A stretch of 64,000 nt of DNA from Puffinus mauretanicus (lineage: Eukaryota > Chordata > Aves > Procellariiformes > Procellariidae), in assembly GCA_023333565.1 (NCBI GenBank), contig JAJKFH010002273.1, forward strand, positions 1,426,001 through 1,490,000, written 5' to 3'. This document shows positions 62,507-64,000 of this stretch, in pieces. A program made the translations under genes and the position numbers. How positions within the stretch are numbered: the stretch's first letter is position 1; each line of letters begins with the position of its first letter. The notes below the pieces were generated by a model. It ran no database searches. It had not been told where the DNA came from and saw nothing but the letters and a program-made list of their open reading frames with translations.

Positions 62507-64000
62507 CTGAAAATAGTATTGTTGATTTGTGTTCCTAGCGTAAATGAAGTAAAAACATGACAATACGTTTGACCTAATGTTACCTCGTAAATTAAACCTC
62601 TGTGTTCTAACTCCTCTCACTTATTATCAGAAGAATGACTACAACACTCAAAAAGTACACACCAATCCAAATTCAGATATGTAGGAATTATATGATCTAT
62701 TTGTGTACTATACTGAATTCTTACATTGATAGGATTACCTTACTTGAACACCGCCATGTTATGGAAAGCTCACTAAAGTAAAGGAAAACTCTGTAAATGA
62801 TCCTTCAGCTTTTTCACCAAATATTTCAAGCAATTATCAGGGCTTTTTCCATACCAAAATAACATCCTGCTTATAATTTTAGAAAGACTATTCCTGAAAT
62901 ACTTCAAAATACACTGTTCTAAATTCTGCTTGGTTTTCAAACCAAACAGAGAGCTATCTAATGATTGTATTAATCATCCCAGTAAACAAACTCCCTCTTT
63001 TTCCACTTCTGGTATCTCAGAGATGACAGTGTGGCCAGCTGCCACTACGTGTGGGGGATAGTTTCTGTGATTTGGACACCTGTCAGCAAGAAACTGAAAA
63101 CCACATGGAACACAAAACAGCTGCGTGTGTAATGATTTAATATTAACATACAATAGGGAGCTGGGGCATGTTTCTCTTTTTGTATTGCACTCCAAAATAA
63201 ATGATGTAGGTAAATCATTTGTGATATCCTCCAGCATTTGATATGCGCTGTCAAGTGTTTCATAAATAAAATGAAGTCTACTTGACAAACTCCTTGTTAT
63301 ATTAGATTTTAAACCTCTTTTACTATCTGGCATGCTACAGAAGGTAATTTTTCTCTAGTCCTGCATACTCAAAACCAACTGCCTATTTTCCAGGACATGC
63401 TGTAATGCACGCCCATGTGTGTCAGACTGGATCTGAGCCAGCGTCTTATCCATCAGCATTAAGAGCATGACAGGGAGCTGTTCTGTGTGTGCGTGTATCC
63501 ATAGACCAGAATGTTATTGCACAGTATTTCAGATGTACTTGTTTTTTATACGATTCTGTTGCAAATGTTCTTAGAGTAATTAAAACCAGTATTTCTAGTC
63601 TGATAGTAAAGCTTTACTAACCCTCCTTGCTTGCATAAATTTCATACACAACTGTCATGTATTTTCCAAGCCTTAGGGCTCTGTCCTAGAAGAAGCTGTT
63701 CTCGCCTGTTTTCTTTACTGTTTTATAAATTTTTTTTATATGTAGGTTTTTCATAAGTCATTGGAAGATGGAAGTTGAAAATACTGAATGATGCTCAGAA
63801 ATGCAATGTAACGTGATAATCATTAAAATCTAATTTTTAATTAAAAATAGGAAACTAATATTATTATCATATCATTATCACACAACAGATTATTCTGGGG
63901 GTAGTAGAGCATTTCATGTGCCACATTTCTTACATTTTCTATGCAGAGGGCAGTGCTTTGCAAAATTATTGGAAAGAAATTGTATCACTTTCTTGTTCTC

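Larger units (their letters stand above)
59270..64000. other. AT-rich non-coding stretch, no certain gene
   Basis: No certain gene. It holds a C13 to T-run at about 59,487-59,508, a G-rich run at 60,360-60,388, a poly(A) run at 60,722-60,744 and the inverted pair of related segments at 60,747 and 62,394. The 119-codon minus-strand frame at 62,974-63,333 has fairly even amino-acid usage but no motif I recognise. The remainder is AT-rich and unremarkable. Confidence 0.5.

Noticed and set aside
62258..62620. Minus-strand frame with GGTPLHAAV, resembling an ankyrin repeat
   Set aside because: Only about nine residues fit. There is no second ankyrin unit, and the adjacent sequence is part of a repeated segment.
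62974..63333. 119-codon minus-strand open frame with protein-like composition
   Set aside because: No motif recognised and no clear splice borders. A database search would be needed to revive it.

Overview
The window looks like vertebrate nuclear DNA, most probably from a bird. It is AT-rich, with no long open reading frames, no operon-like packing and no bacterial signals. Two mobile elements give the best clue to origin. One is a decayed CR1 LINE (about 45.24-46.59 kb, + strand) whose frames still read as CR1 ORF1-tail and reverse-transcriptase segments. The other is a solo LTR of an avian type (49,041-49,775, minus strand) with TG/CA ends and a near-perfect 6-bp target duplication. I saw no mammalian Alu-like or L1-like sequence. 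I cannot name the species.

Layout. 1-2.86 kb is AT-rich non-coding DNA with a small CATA/TA microsatellite. 2.88-3.17 kb is a short CpG-dense island, the only promoter-like spot in the window. 3.5-45.2 kb is gene-poor, AT-rich DNA containing a purine tract (about 4.04-4.21 kb), several G/T-rich or A/C-rich tracts, simple repeats, two long RNA-type hairpins (36.85-36.94 kb and 44.27-44.35 kb) and one short perfect hairpin (11.45 kb). 45.2-46.6 kb is the CR1 remnant and 49.0-49.8 kb the solo LTR. 50-64 kb is again gene-poor. It contains a 54-bp tandem duplication (59.16 kb), a G-rich run (60.36 kb) and an inverted pair of about 80-bp related sequences (60.75 kb on +, 62.4 kb on -). The second of these is framed by splice-like sites.

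No protein-coding gene, tRNA, rRNA or CRISPR array can be supported. Apart from a 188-codon frame that is the antisense shadow of the CR1 element, the open frames are all under about 165 codons, lack recognisable domains and are what is expected by chance. The window is best read as intergenic or long-intron DNA. I found no evidence of a new multi-gene system. The observations most worth checking are the two long hairpins, the exon-like duplicated segment at 62.4 kb and the isolated CpG island.
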